A DNA stretch of 64,000 nucleotides from Rhodocyclales bacterium RIFCSPLOWO2_02_FULL_63_24 (GCA_001828935.1 MHZX01000110.1:1-64000); one strand, 5' to 3'. Shown: positions 30,233-41,290, counted from the stretch's first letter. Notes: generated by a model from the letters alone, not told the origin. Numbers and translations are program-made.

Positions 30233-32315
30233 AAAGCCGGCTGCCGGCGCCAACACCCTCGCGGCCCGCCTGGCCCGGCTCGGTCTGCGCACCGATGCCG
30301 ATTTCATCCTGCACCTGCCGCTGCGCTACGAAGACGAGACCCGCATTACCGCGCTGCGCGACGCGCGACCCGGCATCGCGGCGCAGTTCGAAGTCGAGGT
30401 GGTCGACAGCGAAATTGCCTACCGGCCGCGGCGCCAGTTGCTGGCGCGGGTCAGGGATAGCAGCGGCGCACTGCTGCTGCGCTTCCTGAACTTCTATCCG
30501 AGTCAGCAAAAGGTCTTGCATCCGGGCGCGCGCCTGCGCATCTTCGGCGAAACCCACGAGGGCTATCTCGGCGCCGAAATCATTCATCCGCGCTTCCGCG
30601 CCGTCGCCGCCGACGAGCCCTTGCCGGAGCGCCTGACGCCGGTCTATCCGACCACCGCAGGCCTCGGCCAGGCCACTTTGCGCCGCCTGATCGGGCGCGC
30701 GCTGGAGCGCGCCGACCTGGGCGACACGCTGCCGCCGGCGCTGCGTCGGCGCCTGCGCCTGCCTGAATTCGCCGCCGCCATCCAGCGCCTGCACACGCCG
30801 CCGCCGGAAATGAGCCAGGCGGTGCTGGAGTCGCGCGAGCACCCGGCCTGGCGCCGCGTCCAGTTCGACGAACTGCTGGCGCAGCAACTCAGCCTGCGCC
30901 GCGCCTACAGTGCCCGCCGCGCGCGCGGCGCGCCGCCGCTGGTGCCGACGACGACCCTCACCGCGGCCTTGCTCGAATCCCTGCCGTTTCGTCTCACCGC
31001 CGCGCAAGCCAGCGCCTGGCAGGAGATCGCTGCCGACCTCAAGCAGCCGCATCCGATGCAGCGCCTGCTGCAGGGCGACGTCGGCAGCGGCAAAACCGTG
31101 GTCGCCGCGCTGGCCATGCTGCAGGCGGTCGAAGCCGGCTATCAGGCGGCCCTGATGGCGCCGACCGAGATCCTCGCCGAGCAGCATTACCGCAAGCTGG
31201 CGGCCTGGCTGGAACCGCTCGGTCTGGAAGTCGCCTGGCTTACCGGCAGCCTGAAAAAGCGCGACAAGGATGCGGCGATCGCAAGAGTCGGCGCTGGCGA
31301 GACGCCGATCGTGATCGGCACCCACGCCCTGATCGAAGATAAGGTTGGGTTCGCCCGGCTCGGCCTGGCGATTGTCGACGAGCAGCACCGCTTCGGCGTG
31401 CGGCAGCGTCTGGCGCTGAAGGAGAAGGGCCTCTTCGCGCATCAACTGGCGATGTCGGCGACGCCGATTCCGCGCACTCTGGCCATGAGCTATTACGCCG
31501 ACCTCGATGTCTCGGTACTCGACGAACTGCCGCCCGGGCGCAGCCCGGTGACCACCAAGCTGGTCTCGGAGGCCCGTCGCGAGCAGGTCGTGGCGCGCGT
31601 GCATGAGGCCTGCCGCGGCGGGCGCCAGGCCTATTGGGTCTGTCCGCTGATCGAAGAAAACGAAGTTTCGGTGGAGGCTAACGAGAGCGAAGCGAACGTT
31701 AAGCGCAGCGGCCGGAACCAAAACGCCGTTTTGCAGCTCAAGACCGCCGAGGAAACCTATGCGCGTCTGCTCGCCGAGCTGCCGGACCTGCGCGTCGGCC
31801 TGGTGCACGGCCGGCTCAAGACAGCGGAGAAGGCCGCGGTGATGGCCGCCTTCGTGCGCAACGAAATCCAGGTGCTGGTGGCAACCACGGTGATCGAGGT
31901 CGGCGTCGATGTGCCGAACGCGAGCCTGATGGTGATCGAGCACGCCGAGCGCTTCGGCCTGGCGCAGCTTCATCAGCTGCGCGGCCGCGTCGGGCGCGGC
32001 GTCGACGCTTCGACCTGCATCCTGCTCTACGCCCAGCCGCTGGGCGAATTGGCGCGAGCACGGTTGAAAGTCATTTTCGAAAGCACCGACGGCTTCGCGA
32101 TTGCGCGCGAGGACCTGCGCCTGCGCGGTCCCGGCGAATTCATCGGTGCGCGGCAAAGCGGCCTGCCGCTGTTGCGCTATGCCGACCTGGAAGATGCGGC
32201 GCTGGTCGAGCAGGCGCGCGCCGCGGCGGAAGACATGCTGCGCGACCAGCCGCAGCTCGCGGCCGCCCATCTCCAGCGCTGGCTCGGCGGGCGCGAGGAA
32301 CTGCTCAAGGCATGA
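30225..32315 (+). CDS. recG: ATP-dependent DNA helicase RecG (probable TTG start overlapping ridA), with apparent 22-aa insertion
   Basis: [69 protein letters not shown]. Confidence 0.93.
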   Translation: MAEKPAAGANTLAARLARLGLRTDADFILHLPLRYEDETRITALRDARPGIAAQFEVEVVDSEIAYRPRRQLLARVRDSSGALLLRFLNFYPSQQKVLHPGARLRIFGETHEGYLGAEIIHPRFRAVAADEPLPERLTPVYPTTAGLGQATLRRLIGRALERADLGDTLPPALRRRLRLPEFAAAIQRLHTPPPEMSQAVLESREHPAWRRVQFDELLAQQLSLRRAYSARRARGAPPLVPTTTLTAALLESLPFRLTAAQASAWQEIAADLKQPHPMQRLLQGDVGSGKTVVAALAMLQAVEAGYQAALMAPTEILAEQHYRKLAAWLEPLGLEVAWLTGSLKKRDKDAAIARVGAGETPIVIGTHALIEDKVGFARLGLAIVDEQHRFGVRQRLALKEKGLFAHQLAMSATPIPRTLAMSYYADLDVSVLDELPPGRSPVTTKLVSEARREQVVARVHEACRGGRQAYWVCPLIEENEVSVEANESEANVKRSGRNQNAVLQLKTAEETYARLLAELPDLRVGLVHGRLKTAEKAAVMAAFVRNEIQVLVATTVIEVGVDVPNASLMVIEHAERFGLAQLHQLRGRVGRGVDASTCILLYAQPLGELARARLKVIFESTDGFAIAREDLRLRGPGEFIGARQSGLPLLRYADLEDAALVEQARAAAEDMLRDQPQLAAAHLQRWLGGREELLKA
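31665..31730 (+). repeat. apparent 66-nt in-frame insertion in recG
   Basis: Encodes [22 protein letters not shown] between CPLIEENE and [13 protein letters not shown], which are normally close together in RecG; contains imperfect inverted repeat GCTAACG...CGTTAAGC. Confidence 0.6.
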
Positions 32316-32857
32316 GGCCGAGGAATCGCAAGAGCCGTGGTCGCGACGCCGGCGGCTGGCCGGCGTTGTGTACCGAGCGCGGTGCGCTGCGCGCCTGGTT
32401 GCGCGAAACCGGTTCGCTCACCGCGCGCCTGCGCCTGAGCGGGCTGGTCGGCGTGCACCTGCTGCGCCAAGGGCTGCGCCGGCCGCAGCACGACGAGCGG
32501 CGCGCGCTGCACCTGGCGGCCGGCCGTCTTGCGCCGGTGCGCGAGGTGGTGTTGCAGGTGGCTGGCCGTGTCGCCGTGTTTGCCCACACCGCCGCCAACC
32601 TCGCGGCCTTGAAACTGCTGCGCCGCGCCGGCCGGCGCCCGCTGGCCAGTGTGTTGTTTGCCGACCCGCGGGTCAAGGCTGGGCCGCTCTACTACCGCCA
32701 GCTCGATGCCCGTCATCCCTTGCATCGCGCCGCGGTCTTCTGGTGCGAAGGCCCGGAGCCGCGCCGCCTGCCGGCCCGGCGCGCCTTGTTTGTCCGCGGC
32801 GCGGCGCGCCTGCTGGTCACCGAAGTCTTTCTGCCGTGGTCCCGCGGTCAATCTTGA
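32312..32857 (+). CDS. ubiC: chorismate pyruvate-lyase
   Basis: 181 aa chorismate lyase-like; directly upstream of ubiA. Confidence 0.82.
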   Translation: MRPRNRKSRGRDAGGWPALCTERGALRAWLRETGSLTARLRLSGLVGVHLLRQGLRRPQHDERRALHLAAGRLAPVREVVLQVAGRVAVFAHTAANLAALKLLRRAGRRPLASVLFADPRVKAGPLYYRQLDARHPLHRAAVFWCEGPEPRRLPARRALFVRGAARLLVTEVFLPWSRGQS

Positions 32858-32917
32858 ATCGTTTGCCCGCCGTCGCCGGCTGCGGCCATTGCGCGCGACT
32901 GCCGTTAAAATCGGCGC

Positions 32918-33805
32918 ATGACTTTCGCTGACCTCAGGCAACGCCTCGATCTCTACGAGAAGCTGATGCGGCTGGACAAGCCGATCGGCACGCTGCTGCT
33001 GCTATGGCCCACGTTCTGGGCGCTCTGGATCGCCAGCGAGGGCCAGCCGCAGGCGCTGCTGGCCTGGATCTTCGCACTCGGCACGCTGCTGATGCGCTCC
33101 GCCGGCTGCGTCATCAACGACTATGCCGACCGCGATTTCGATCCGCACGTCGAGCGCACCCGGGAAAGACCGCTGGCGGCGCGCCGGGTGTCCACCCGCG
33201 AGGCGCTGACGCTCGCCGCCGTTCTCATCGTGTGCGCCTTCCTGCTGATACTGCCGATTCTGCGCGATGTCTGGTGGCTGGCGCTGATCGCGGTCTTCCT
33301 CGCCGCGAGCTATCCCTTCACCAAACGCTTCTTCGCCCTGCCGCAGGCCTATCTCGGCGTTGCCTTCGGTTTCGGCATTCCCATGGCGTTTGCCGCCGCG
33401 ACCGGCGAAGTCGGCCTGCTGGGATGGACGCTGCTGGTCGCCAACATCTTCTGGGCGCTGGCCTACGACACGGAATACGCCATGGTCGACCGCGAGGACG
33501 ACCTCAAGATCGGCATTCGCACCGCAGCCATTACCTTCGGCCGCTTCGACGTCGTCGCGGTGATGCTCTGCTATGCCGCGACGCTCGCCATCCTCGCCGT
33601 GGTCGGCTGGCAACTGGGCTACGGCGCCGGGTATTTCATCGGGTTGGCCGCCGCCGCCGCGGTGGCCGGCTACCACTACACCCTGATCCGCGATCGCGGA
33701 CGGGAGGGCTGTTTCGCCGCGTTCAGGCACAACAAGTGGTTTGGCGCGGCGATCTTCGCCGGCATCGTCGCGGAGCTCAATCTCCAGCCCTGGCTGGTGC
33801 AGTGA
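32918..33805 (+). CDS. ubiA: 4-hydroxybenzoate octaprenyltransferase
   Basis: [45 protein letters not shown]. Confidence 0.95.
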   Translation: MTFADLRQRLDLYEKLMRLDKPIGTLLLLWPTFWALWIASEGQPQALLAWIFALGTLLMRSAGCVINDYADRDFDPHVERTRERPLAARRVSTREALTLAAVLIVCAFLLILPILRDVWWLALIAVFLAASYPFTKRFFALPQAYLGVAFGFGIPMAFAAATGEVGLLGWTLLVANIFWALAYDTEYAMVDREDDLKIGIRTAAITFGRFDVVAVMLCYAATLAILAVVGWQLGYGAGYFIGLAAAAAVAGYHYTLIRDRGREGCFAAFRHNKWFGAAIFAGIVAELNLQPWLVQ

Positions 33806-35594
33806 CCGCTGCCTGCCCGCTGCGGCGGTCCTCATCCCGGTTCAGCGCGATCACTTCGCTGAGTGCGGCGCGCAAGCGGGCCGGCTTGATCGGCTTGTGC
33901 AGCATGACGAGATTGGCCTCCCTGGCCGCCCGCAATGCGGCCTGGCTGGTGTCGCCGCTGACCAGCAGCGCCGGCAAGTGGGCGCCGTAACGTTTGCGCA
34001 GGGCCTCGATGGCATCGATACCGTTGCCCGGGCCCGACAAACCCATGTCCGAGATGACCGCGTCGATCGTCGCCTGGCCGCGCTCGATCCGGGCCAGGGC
34101 CTCGGCGACGGACCCGGCGGTCGTTACCTCGCAGCCCCAGCCCTGCAGCAGGGCGTGCATTCCGGTGCGGATCGCCTCTTCATCGTCGATCATGAGTATC
34201 CGGCGCCCCTTGAGGTTGCCCGCGGCCGGCGCGGGTTCCGGTTTGGACAGGGGCGTCGCCGCCGGATCCGGCGCGGTGGTCAGGGGCGCCGACACGGCGA
34301 AGCAGGAGCCCCGCCCCGGTTCCGAACGCAAGGACAAGGGATGGTCGAGCAGACGCGCGACGCGCTCGACGATGGACAGGCCGAGGCCGATCCCCTGCTG
34401 CCGGTCCCTGGCCTTGTTGCCGGCCTGGTAGAACTCGCTGAAGATCGCTGCTTGCTCCTCGTGGGCAATGCCGATGCCGGTGTCGAACACGCCGATCAGC
34501 AGTCGGTCCTGGCGCCGCCGGCAGCCGAGCAGGACGCGGCCTGCGGGCGTGTAGCGGATGGCGTTTGACAACAGGTTGCGCAAGACCTGGCCGAGCAGCG
34601 CCGGATCGCTGACGATCTGCGCCGAGCAGGGCATGACGCGCAACCGGATACCCTGGTGTTCGGCGATCGGCATGAATTCGCGCGCCATCTCGGCAAGTAC
34701 GGTTTGTACCGGAAACGGGCGGCAGTCCGCCTTGATCACATTGGCGTCGAGCTTGGAGACGTCGAGCAGGGCGTCGAGCAACGCGTTCATGGCCTCGGCC
34801 GACTGCCGGGCGTGGGTCAGCAACTCGGCGCCGCGTGGCGTTTGCGCTTCGTGGCGCAGCAGTTCGTGAAAGATCGACAAGGCCTGCATGGGCTGGCGCA
34901 GGTCGTGGCTGGCGGCGGCAAGAAAGCGCGCCTTGGCGTGATAGGCCTGTTCCGCCACGTCGCGCTGCGTGGTCAGTTCCTTGGCCATGGCTTCGTTGCG
35001 GAAACGCAGCTGCTGGGCCTCGATGAAAATCCGGTTGCGCTTCCGCGCCTGCCAGATCGTCATCGGCAGGAATACCAGCAGCATGAGGGCGAGGATGGTA
35101 TGCAGGCGGTCGCCGACCGTCAGCAGCCAGACCGTGGGCGGGCCGATCGAGGCGACGATATAGGCGCGCGACGGCGGCATGTAGGAAAAGCCTTCCGAGG
35201 CGTTGCTCGAGGCCGCCACCGTGATCACCGTCAGAATCACCAGTTGGGACTCGGTCGGCAGATGCGCGAGCATGGCGGTGTTGGCGAGGCCCCAGCAGAC
35301 CCCTGCCAGGCCGCCGCCGATGGCCTGGCTGCGCCCCCACTCCCGGGTACTGCGGCTGCCCGGTGCACGGCGATAGCGCCATACCTGCCAGGCGCGTACC
35401 AGCGTGACGACATAGAGGGCAAGCAAGGCCGGCTGCCAGGTCCAGTCCGGGATGCCGTCGTGCACCACATAAACCAGCAGGCTCAGTACCAGCGCACCGG
35501 CCAGGTTCTGGTCGTTGGTTTCGCTGAAAAAGGCCCTGATCTGCTCGGCTTTGACGACAGCGCGCTCTTCCTCCGACAGGAATTCGATGGACAT
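33777..35594 (-). CDS. hybrid sensor histidine kinase/response regulator
   Basis: H-box [25 protein letters not shown] boxes, C-terminal receiver [18 protein letters not shown]; start [18 protein letters not shown]. Confidence 0.9.
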   Translation of the reverse strand: MSIEFLSEEERAVVKAEQIRAFFSETNDQNLAGALVLSLLVYVVHDGIPDWTWQPALLALYVVTLVRAWQVWRYRRAPGSRSTREWGRSQAIGGGLAGVCWGLANTAMLAHLPTESQLVILTVITVAASSNASEGFSYMPPSRAYIVASIGPPTVWLLTVGDRLHTILALMLLVFLPMTIWQARKRNRIFIEAQQLRFRNEAMAKELTTQRDVAEQAYHAKARFLAAASHDLRQPMQALSIFHELLRHEAQTPRGAELLTHARQSAEAMNALLDALLDVSKLDANVIKADCRPFPVQTVLAEMAREFMPIAEHQGIRLRVMPCSAQIVSDPALLGQVLRNLLSNAIRYTPAGRVLLGCRRRQDRLLIGVFDTGIGIAHEEQAAIFSEFYQAGNKARDRQQGIGLGLSIVERVARLLDHPLSLRSEPGRGSCFAVSAPLTTAPDPAATPLSKPEPAPAAGNLKGRRILMIDDEEAIRTGMHALLQGWGCEVTTAGSVAEALARIERGQATIDAVISDMGLSGPGNGIDAIEALRKRYGAHLPALLVSGDTSQAALRAAREANLVMLHKPIKPARLRAALSEVIALNRDEDRRSGQAAVTAPARAGD

Positions 35595-35735
35595 CGTGCG
35601 TAACGGATTGCTTGGACGGGAAACAGGTCGACACTGTAGCCGACAACCCGGCAATCGGCGCGCGGCGGCGTTGCGCTTGCGTAATCCGTGCCCGGCGATG
35701 AAGCACGCTTGGACGCGGGCGGTTAAACTCGCGCC

Positions 35736-37226
35736 ATGAACTACTCCGATCTGCGCGATTTCATTGCTCAACTGGAAGCGCTTGGCGAGCTCAAGCGGAT
35801 AGCGGTCGAAGTCGATCCCTGCCTGGAAATGACCGAAATTGCCGACCGCGTACTGCGCGCGGGCGGGCCGGCGCTGCTGTTCGAGAAACCGAAGGGGCAC
35901 TCGATGCCGGTGCTGACCAACCTGTTCGGCACGCCGCGCCGGGTGGCGCTCGGCATAGCCGCCGCGGAGGGCGATGACGGCGCTGCGGCCGACTGGACGC
36001 GCCGCCTGCGCGAGGTCGGCAGCCTGCTGGCCTTTCTCAAGGAACCCGAGCCGCCGAAGGGGCTGAAGGACGCCTGGGACAAGCTGCCGGTGTTGAAGCA
36101 GGTGCTCAACATGGCGCCCAAGCTCGTGAGCTCGGCGCCGTGCCAGGAAGTCGTTTGGGAGGGCAGGGAGGTCGGCCTGGCGCGCCTGCCGCTGCAGACC
36201 TGCTGGCCGGGCGACGCCGCGCCGCTGATTACCTGGGGCCTGGTCGTCACGCGCGGGCCGGCCAAGACGCGGCAGAATCTCGGCATCTACCGCCAGCAAC
36301 TGCTCGGCCCGAACAAGCTGATCATGCGCTGGCTGGCGCATCGCGGCGGCGCGCTGGATTATCGCGAGCATTGCGCGGCCCACCCCGGCGAGCCTTTCCC
36401 GGTCGCGGTGGCGATCGGTGCCGATCCGGCGACCATCCTGGCGGCCGTCACGCCCGTACCCGATACGTTGTCCGAATACCAGTTCGCCGGTTTGCTGCGC
36501 GGCGCCAAGACCGAGGTGGTGAAATGTCTCGGGTCCGACCTGCAGGTGCCGGCTTCCGCGGAGATCGTGCTGGAGGGCGTCATCCACCCCGGTGAAGTCG
36601 CGCAGGAAGGCCCTTTCGGCGACCACACCGGCTATTACAACGAGACGGCCGAGTTTCCCGTGTTCACCGTCGAACGCATCTGCATGCGTCGCGATCCCAT
36701 CTACCATTCCACCTACACCGGCAAGCCGCCCGACGAACCGGCGATGCTCGGCCTGGCGCTGAACGAGGTCTTCGTTCCGCTGTTGCAGAAGCAGTTTCCC
36801 GAGATCGTCGATTTCTACCTGCCGCCGGAGGGCTGTTCCTACCGGATGGCTGTGGTCAGCATCAAAAAACAGTATCCGGGGCATGCCAAGCGCGTGATGT
36901 TCGGCATCTGGAGCTTCCTGCGCCAGTTCATGTACACCAAGTTCATCATCGTCACCGACGCCGACGTCGATGTGCGCTCCTGGCCGGAAGTGATCTGGGC
37001 GCTCACCACGCGCGTTGACGCCGCGCGCGACACCCTGATTGCCGAGAACACGCCCATTGATTACCTCGATTTCGCCTCACCGGTGGCGAGCCTCGGTAGC
37101 AAAATGGGCATCGACGCGACCAACAAATGGCCGGGAGAAACAGCGCGCGAGTGGGGCCGCCCGATCGCCATGGAGCAAGCCGTCAAGCAGCGCATAGACG
37201 CGCTCTGGCAGCAATTGGGATTGTAG
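35736..37226 (+). CDS. ubiD: 4-hydroxy-3-polyprenylbenzoate decarboxylase
   Basis: 496 aa [22 protein letters not shown]...; [12 protein letters not shown]. Confidence 0.95.
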   Translation: MNYSDLRDFIAQLEALGELKRIAVEVDPCLEMTEIADRVLRAGGPALLFEKPKGHSMPVLTNLFGTPRRVALGIAAAEGDDGAAADWTRRLREVGSLLAFLKEPEPPKGLKDAWDKLPVLKQVLNMAPKLVSSAPCQEVVWEGREVGLARLPLQTCWPGDAAPLITWGLVVTRGPAKTRQNLGIYRQQLLGPNKLIMRWLAHRGGALDYREHCAAHPGEPFPVAVAIGADPATILAAVTPVPDTLSEYQFAGLLRGAKTEVVKCLGSDLQVPASAEIVLEGVIHPGEVAQEGPFGDHTGYYNETAEFPVFTVERICMRRDPIYHSTYTGKPPDEPAMLGLALNEVFVPLLQKQFPEIVDFYLPPEGCSYRMAVVSIKKQYPGHAKRVMFGIWSFLRQFMYTKFIIVTDADVDVRSWPEVIWALTTRVDAARDTLIAENTPIDYLDFASPVASLGSKMGIDATNKWPGETAREWGRPIAMEQAVKQRIDALWQQLGL

Positions 37227-37234
37227 GAGGAACA

Positions 37235-37660
37235 ATGACCGAATCCGAGGTGATTCCCGCGGACGATGGAGCGGACGGCGAGCTGGATGGGCCGCGCGCC
37301 TGGTGCCATGTGATGTACGGGCTGCATGCGCTGTCGGCGGCTTCCGGGATACTCAGTTCAGCCACCATCATCGGCGCCTTTGTCTTCGGCTGGCCGTCGA
37401 TCATTGCCGTGATCATCAACTATGTCACGCGCGACAGGGTGCGCGGCACCTGGCTGGCCACCCACTGGCGCTGGCAGTTGCGCAGCTTCTGGTTTGCCGC
37501 GCTATGGCTGCTGGTGGCGGGCCTGCTGACGATTACCCTGATCGGCATTCCGGCGGCGTTCATGGTGGTTGTCGGTACCGGCCTGTGGGTGCTCTACCGC
37601 GTGATCCGAGGCTGGATGGCGCTGCTTGATCGCCGCGGCATGCCGGTTCCGGCGGCCTGA
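37235..37660 (+). CDS. DUF4870-like small membrane protein
   Basis: MYGLHALSAASGILSSATIIGAFVFGWPSIIAVIINYVTRD...; several TM segments. Confidence 0.7.
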   Translation: MTESEVIPADDGADGELDGPRAWCHVMYGLHALSAASGILSSATIIGAFVFGWPSIIAVIINYVTRDRVRGTWLATHWRWQLRSFWFAALWLLVAGLLTITLIGIPAAFMVVVGTGLWVLYRVIRGWMALLDRRGMPVPAA

Positions 37661-37666
37661 GCTTGC

Positions 37667-37696
37667 TTACCCCGGATTCCGCTGCGCGGTGGGCAA
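37667..37696 (-). repeat. REP-like hairpin, probable fourth (intergenic) member
   Basis: TTACCC-cGGATT-CCGC-TGC-GCGG-t-GGGCAA; resembles the reverse complement of the ureF element (TGCCCG-GGATT-CCGC-TTC-GCGG-g-CGGGCA). Confidence 0.55.
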
Positions 37697-37813
37697 CGCC
37701 GGCCCGCGTCCGAGCGGATACCGTCCCTCCGGGACATAGAGCGGAGCTCACCGGCGCGCCAAGCGTGTTCAAATGCCACTTCCTGCCCCCATCGTTCACA
37801 TTCAAGTCTTGCC

Positions 37814-39268
37814 ATGGAAAATCAGCAGCAATCGGCCATTGCGACGCTCCTGCAGCGTATGGACAGCAGCCCCGGATTCGCCGGGCTGGGCGCTTCGGTA
37901 CAGACCATCAGCCGTTTGAGCGACGATGTCGACGGCGGCACGCGCGATATCGCAGAAAGCATTTTGCGCGATGCGGCGCTGACCGCCCGGTTGCTGCGCA
38001 TGGCCAATTCGAGCCGCAATGCGCGGGGCGGGCGCAACATCTCGACCATCGACCAGGCGCTGGTGATCCTGGGTTTGAATACCGTCAAGTCGGTCGCGCT
38101 GTCCCTGGCGCTGCTCGATTCCCTGTCGCGCAAGCCGCAATCCAGGCTGTTGCAGGCCGAGATTGTCGCTGCCTACTTCTGCGGCACCCTGGCCGGCGAA
38201 ATCACCCGCGTCAATGCGCCGCGCTTCAGTGCCCAGGAAGCCCAGGTGTGCGGACTGATGCAGAACCTCGGCCGGATGATGGCGACCTATTATCTGTACG
38301 AGGATATCGAGCAAAGTCGCATCCTCCAGGCGGAAAAGAACCTGACGGAAGACGATGCGGTCGAAATGACGCTGGGCATGAGTTTTGAAGCCATCGGCGC
38401 CGCCATCGCGCGCCACTGGTGCCTGCCCGATGTGCTGCAGAACAGCCTGGCCCCGGAAATCGGCAAGGCGCCGCCGCGCGCCGCGGCCAACGCCCTGAGC
38501 TGGCATCAGTTGTGTTCCTCGTTTTGCCGCCGTGTCACGGAGGCCCTGTTTCGCCTGCCGGAGAACCGGGAGCGGGTCGAGATCAACCGCGAACTGGAGT
38601 TCTTCCGCAGCGCGCTGCGCCTGAAGGACGACGAGGTTCGCGAGTGGATCGAGAACTGCCTGCATGAAACCGACGTGCTGCTGGCCGAAATGGCCTTTCC
38701 GTGCAACGTCGAACAGGCCCGAACGCTGCTGCGCAAGGCCTCCGAGCGGGTGCTGGACGTGCTTTCGTCGGGCGACAGCCTGACCAAGAACAAATACAGC
38801 GTCGACGGCCGCACCCCGGTCGAGGTGATCCAGTACGTCCTGCGACTGATCCACGACCGGTATAGCTTCGACCACACCCTGCTGTGTCTGCCGGACGGTT
38901 CGTCCGGACTGGCGGCGATTGCCGGGGTGGGCAAGAATGCAAGCCAGGTCACCTCCCGCTTCCGTTGCAGCGGGCCGAAGCCGGACCTGTTCCGCGCGAT
39001 CATGGCGCGCAAGCTGGACACCTTTGTCGCCGACGCCAACGCCCCGGCCTATGCCAAACTGCTGCCGGCCTGGTACCAGGAACTGGTCGGCGCTCGTTCA
39101 TTCGTGATCCTGCCCCTGATCGCAGGCGGCAAGTTGCTGGGACTGATCTACGGCGACTTTTCCGAGCCGCGCGCCAGCCCGCCGTCGGGGCTGGCGGAAG
39201 GCCTCATGCAGGATTGGCGCGCGCAGCTGATCCACGCCCTGCAATCGGGCGCGACGAAGCAGTTGTAG
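37814..39268 (+). CDS. HDOD domain-containing signalling protein
   Basis: ILRDAALTARLLRMANSS... STIDQALVILGLNTVKSVALSLALLDSL; C-terminal GAF-like region. Confidence 0.85.
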   Translation: MENQQQSAIATLLQRMDSSPGFAGLGASVQTISRLSDDVDGGTRDIAESILRDAALTARLLRMANSSRNARGGRNISTIDQALVILGLNTVKSVALSLALLDSLSRKPQSRLLQAEIVAAYFCGTLAGEITRVNAPRFSAQEAQVCGLMQNLGRMMATYYLYEDIEQSRILQAEKNLTEDDAVEMTLGMSFEAIGAAIARHWCLPDVLQNSLAPEIGKAPPRAAANALSWHQLCSSFCRRVTEALFRLPENRERVEINRELEFFRSALRLKDDEVREWIENCLHETDVLLAEMAFPCNVEQARTLLRKASERVLDVLSSGDSLTKNKYSVDGRTPVEVIQYVLRLIHDRYSFDHTLLCLPDGSSGLAAIAGVGKNASQVTSRFRCSGPKPDLFRAIMARKLDTFVADANAPAYAKLLPAWYQELVGARSFVILPLIAGGKLLGLIYGDFSEPRASPPSGLAEGLMQDWRAQLIHALQSGATKQL

Positions 39269-39329
39269 CGGACGACGCCCACGGTCGTCCGTCGGCGGCC
39301 ATGCGAACGTGGCATTTCGGAGGACTGCG

Positions 39330-39645
39330 ATGCGTTACCCGATGCCCGTGCTGTTGCTGATGTGCGCGACTGCCGCGTGCCATGCGCAGGTGGACATCCC
39401 TCCGGCCGGGGCAGGCTGCGGCGAGGTGGTCAGGGTCGACACCCACGAACGCAGCACCACCCGTTACGCGCTGGCCCATCCGCGGATCGCGCCGGCGCAC
39501 CAAGGCGTCCGTATGGCTCGCCGGCACCAGTCGCGGTACCATTTCGGCGCTGAATGCGGCGACAAGACTTAGCGGCCCCGCGGCACCCGACGGCCTGGTG
39601 CTGACGTCGGCGTTACGTTTCGCCGGACATTGTTATCGATTATGA
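39330..39645 (+). pseudogene. decayed secreted alpha/beta hydrolase-like gene
   Basis: Signal-peptide-like MRYPMPVLLLMCATAACHAQ + GCGEVVRVDTHERSTTRYALAHP in one frame; VWLAGTSRGTISALNAATRLSGPAAPDGLVLTSALRF immediately downstream in another frame. Confidence 0.55.
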
Positions 39646-39672
39646 TGCGGCGCGACATCCGGCGTTGACGAC

Positions 39673-40830
39673 ATGACGAAAGATTTCTTCTCCAAACTCT
39701 GGTACCAGGCCTGGTCGCTGATCCTCGTCGAAATGAGTGGACAGGAACTGGCCTGGCTGTTCCGCCCGGGCGGGCATCTCTCGCTGCTGGCGGCGCGGCG
39801 CACCACCATCGTGGTGACGCGGGTGAGGCTGGTCGCCGGCCTCTTCGCGGTGCTGACGCCGCTGTGGGTCGTGATCGACATTGCGGCCTTCCCGGCCGAG
39901 GTCTGGCATGGCCTGGTCGCCGCACGCCTGGCGGCCACCGGGGCCTTCGCCGCCATCCTGGTTGCCCTGCGCCGTATGGACAGCATGTCGGATGCGTATC
40001 GCGCGCTGGGCATGCTGCTCGCCGTCCCCACCTCGTTCTTCCTGTTTTCCTATCAGCACATGGCGCAGTTCGAGCTGCACGGCGTCCAGGCGGCGTTTGC
40101 GGCGGGCTATGCTTTCCTGCCCTTCGTCATGCTCGCGGGCCTGTCGATCTTTCCCCTGACGCTGATCGAAAGCCTGTCCTTCGCGACGCCGATGCTGATG
40201 ATGCAGGTGGTTGCCGCCGCCCTGCGCTGGCCGATCTTCGACTGGCCGACGGTGGCCGCCTCGTTCTGGCTGCTGCTGCTGATCACGGCGGTGTCGGCGC
40301 TGGCGGGCTTGTCCCAGCTCGGCTTCATGATCGTGCTGGTGCGCGAGTCGATCCGCGACCGGATGACAGGCTGCTTTTCGCGTCACAGCGGCGAAGAACT
40401 GATCGAACTCCAGTTCGTCCTCGCCGAGCGCAGCCAGACGCCGCTGGCGGTGGCCTTTCTCGATCTCGACCATTTCAAGCAGGTGAATGATCGCCATGGC
40501 CACGACGCGGGCGATCAGGCGCTGATCGGCGCCGCCAGCCAGATGCGCCTGCAGCTGCGCACCGGCGACATGCTGACGCGCTGGGGTGGCGAGGAATTCC
40601 TCGTCATCATGCCCAATACCAATGCCATGCAGGCCGGCCATGCGCTGCAGCGGGTGCGCCAGGCTGGGCTCGGACGGCGTCCGGACGGCACGCCGATGAC
40701 CGCCAGCATCGGCATCGCCGAGCGCTTGGCCGACGCCGCCGCCGACTGGCGGCAACTGGTGGAGAAGGCCGACGCCAGAATGTATGAGGCCAAGCAAGGC
40801 GGGCGCGACCGCATCGTGGGGCCTGTCTAG
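39673..40830 (+). CDS. membrane diguanylate cyclase (GGDEF-like, GGEEF motif)
   Basis: FLDLDHFKQVNDRHGHDAGDQAL ... RWGGEEFLVIMP; N-terminal TM segments. Confidence 0.92.
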   Translation: MTKDFFSKLWYQAWSLILVEMSGQELAWLFRPGGHLSLLAARRTTIVVTRVRLVAGLFAVLTPLWVVIDIAAFPAEVWHGLVAARLAATGAFAAILVALRRMDSMSDAYRALGMLLAVPTSFFLFSYQHMAQFELHGVQAAFAAGYAFLPFVMLAGLSIFPLTLIESLSFATPMLMMQVVAAALRWPIFDWPTVAASFWLLLLITAVSALAGLSQLGFMIVLVRESIRDRMTGCFSRHSGEELIELQFVLAERSQTPLAVAFLDLDHFKQVNDRHGHDAGDQALIGAASQMRLQLRTGDMLTRWGGEEFLVIMPNTNAMQAGHALQRVRQAGLGRRPDGTPMTASIGIAERLADAAADWRQLVEKADARMYEAKQGGRDRIVGPV

Positions 40831-40956
40831 AAAGTCGGCGCCGGCGCTACGGCAGTCGTGGCAGCGCATCGGGCAGCGCGCGACTCGCGGATCGCCCGGC
40901 CGGCTCGATGAAGCGCATACTTCCCGCTGCTCCGCCACCCACCAGGGGAATCCCCA

Positions 40957-41117
40957 TGACTGTTTGCCCGATTGCCATCGTCGCCGGTTGCCGGAAATGC
41001 CCGGCCTTCAAGATATGCCCGCTGAAGGGCGTGCTCGGCGACGCGCCGCCTGCGCCTGAAGCGCAGACCGGCGACAAGGCCGCCGCAAAACCCAGCGCCG
41101 GCGCGAAGAAGAAGTAG
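40957..41117 (+). CDS. small Cys-rich protein
   Basis: MTVCPIAIVAGCRKCPAFKICPLKGVLGD...; four cysteines in C-x7-C-x2-C-x5-C arrangement. Confidence 0.6.
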
Positions 41118-41231
41118 CGGGCGACGCACCAATAGGGAGCAGCGAAAAATTGCTGTTTCTTCATTCTGGTGCGCGCCGTTTTCCCTCTCCGGCAGTTTGT
41201 CCGCGACCGGATATTGAGGCTTAAACCAGCC

Positions 41232-41249
41232 GCCGCAGTCGACTGCGGC
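41232..41249. promoter_or_regulatory. 18-bp perfect palindrome upstream of urtA
   Basis: GCCGCAGTCGACTGCGGC, followed by TTTT. Confidence 0.6.
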
Positions 41250-41274
41250 TTTTCGGCCGAGCTTGTCGATGGCA

Positions 41275-41290
41275 TGGCACGCCCTTCGCT
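41275..41290 (+). promoter_or_regulatory. candidate sigma-54 promoter for urtA
   Basis: TGGCACG-CCCT-TCGC-T; GG and GC elements at canonical -24/-12 spacing, one mismatch to TGGCACGNNNNTTGC. Confidence 0.65.

Noticed and set aside
31665-31730. attC-like site (GGCTAAC...GTTAAGC) in recG
   Set aside because: Spacing between core-like elements is far shorter than integron attC sites, one core position mismatches, and no integrase or cassette array is present.
30174-32270. 698-aa minus-strand ORF
   Set aside because: Antisense to recG; no recognisable family.
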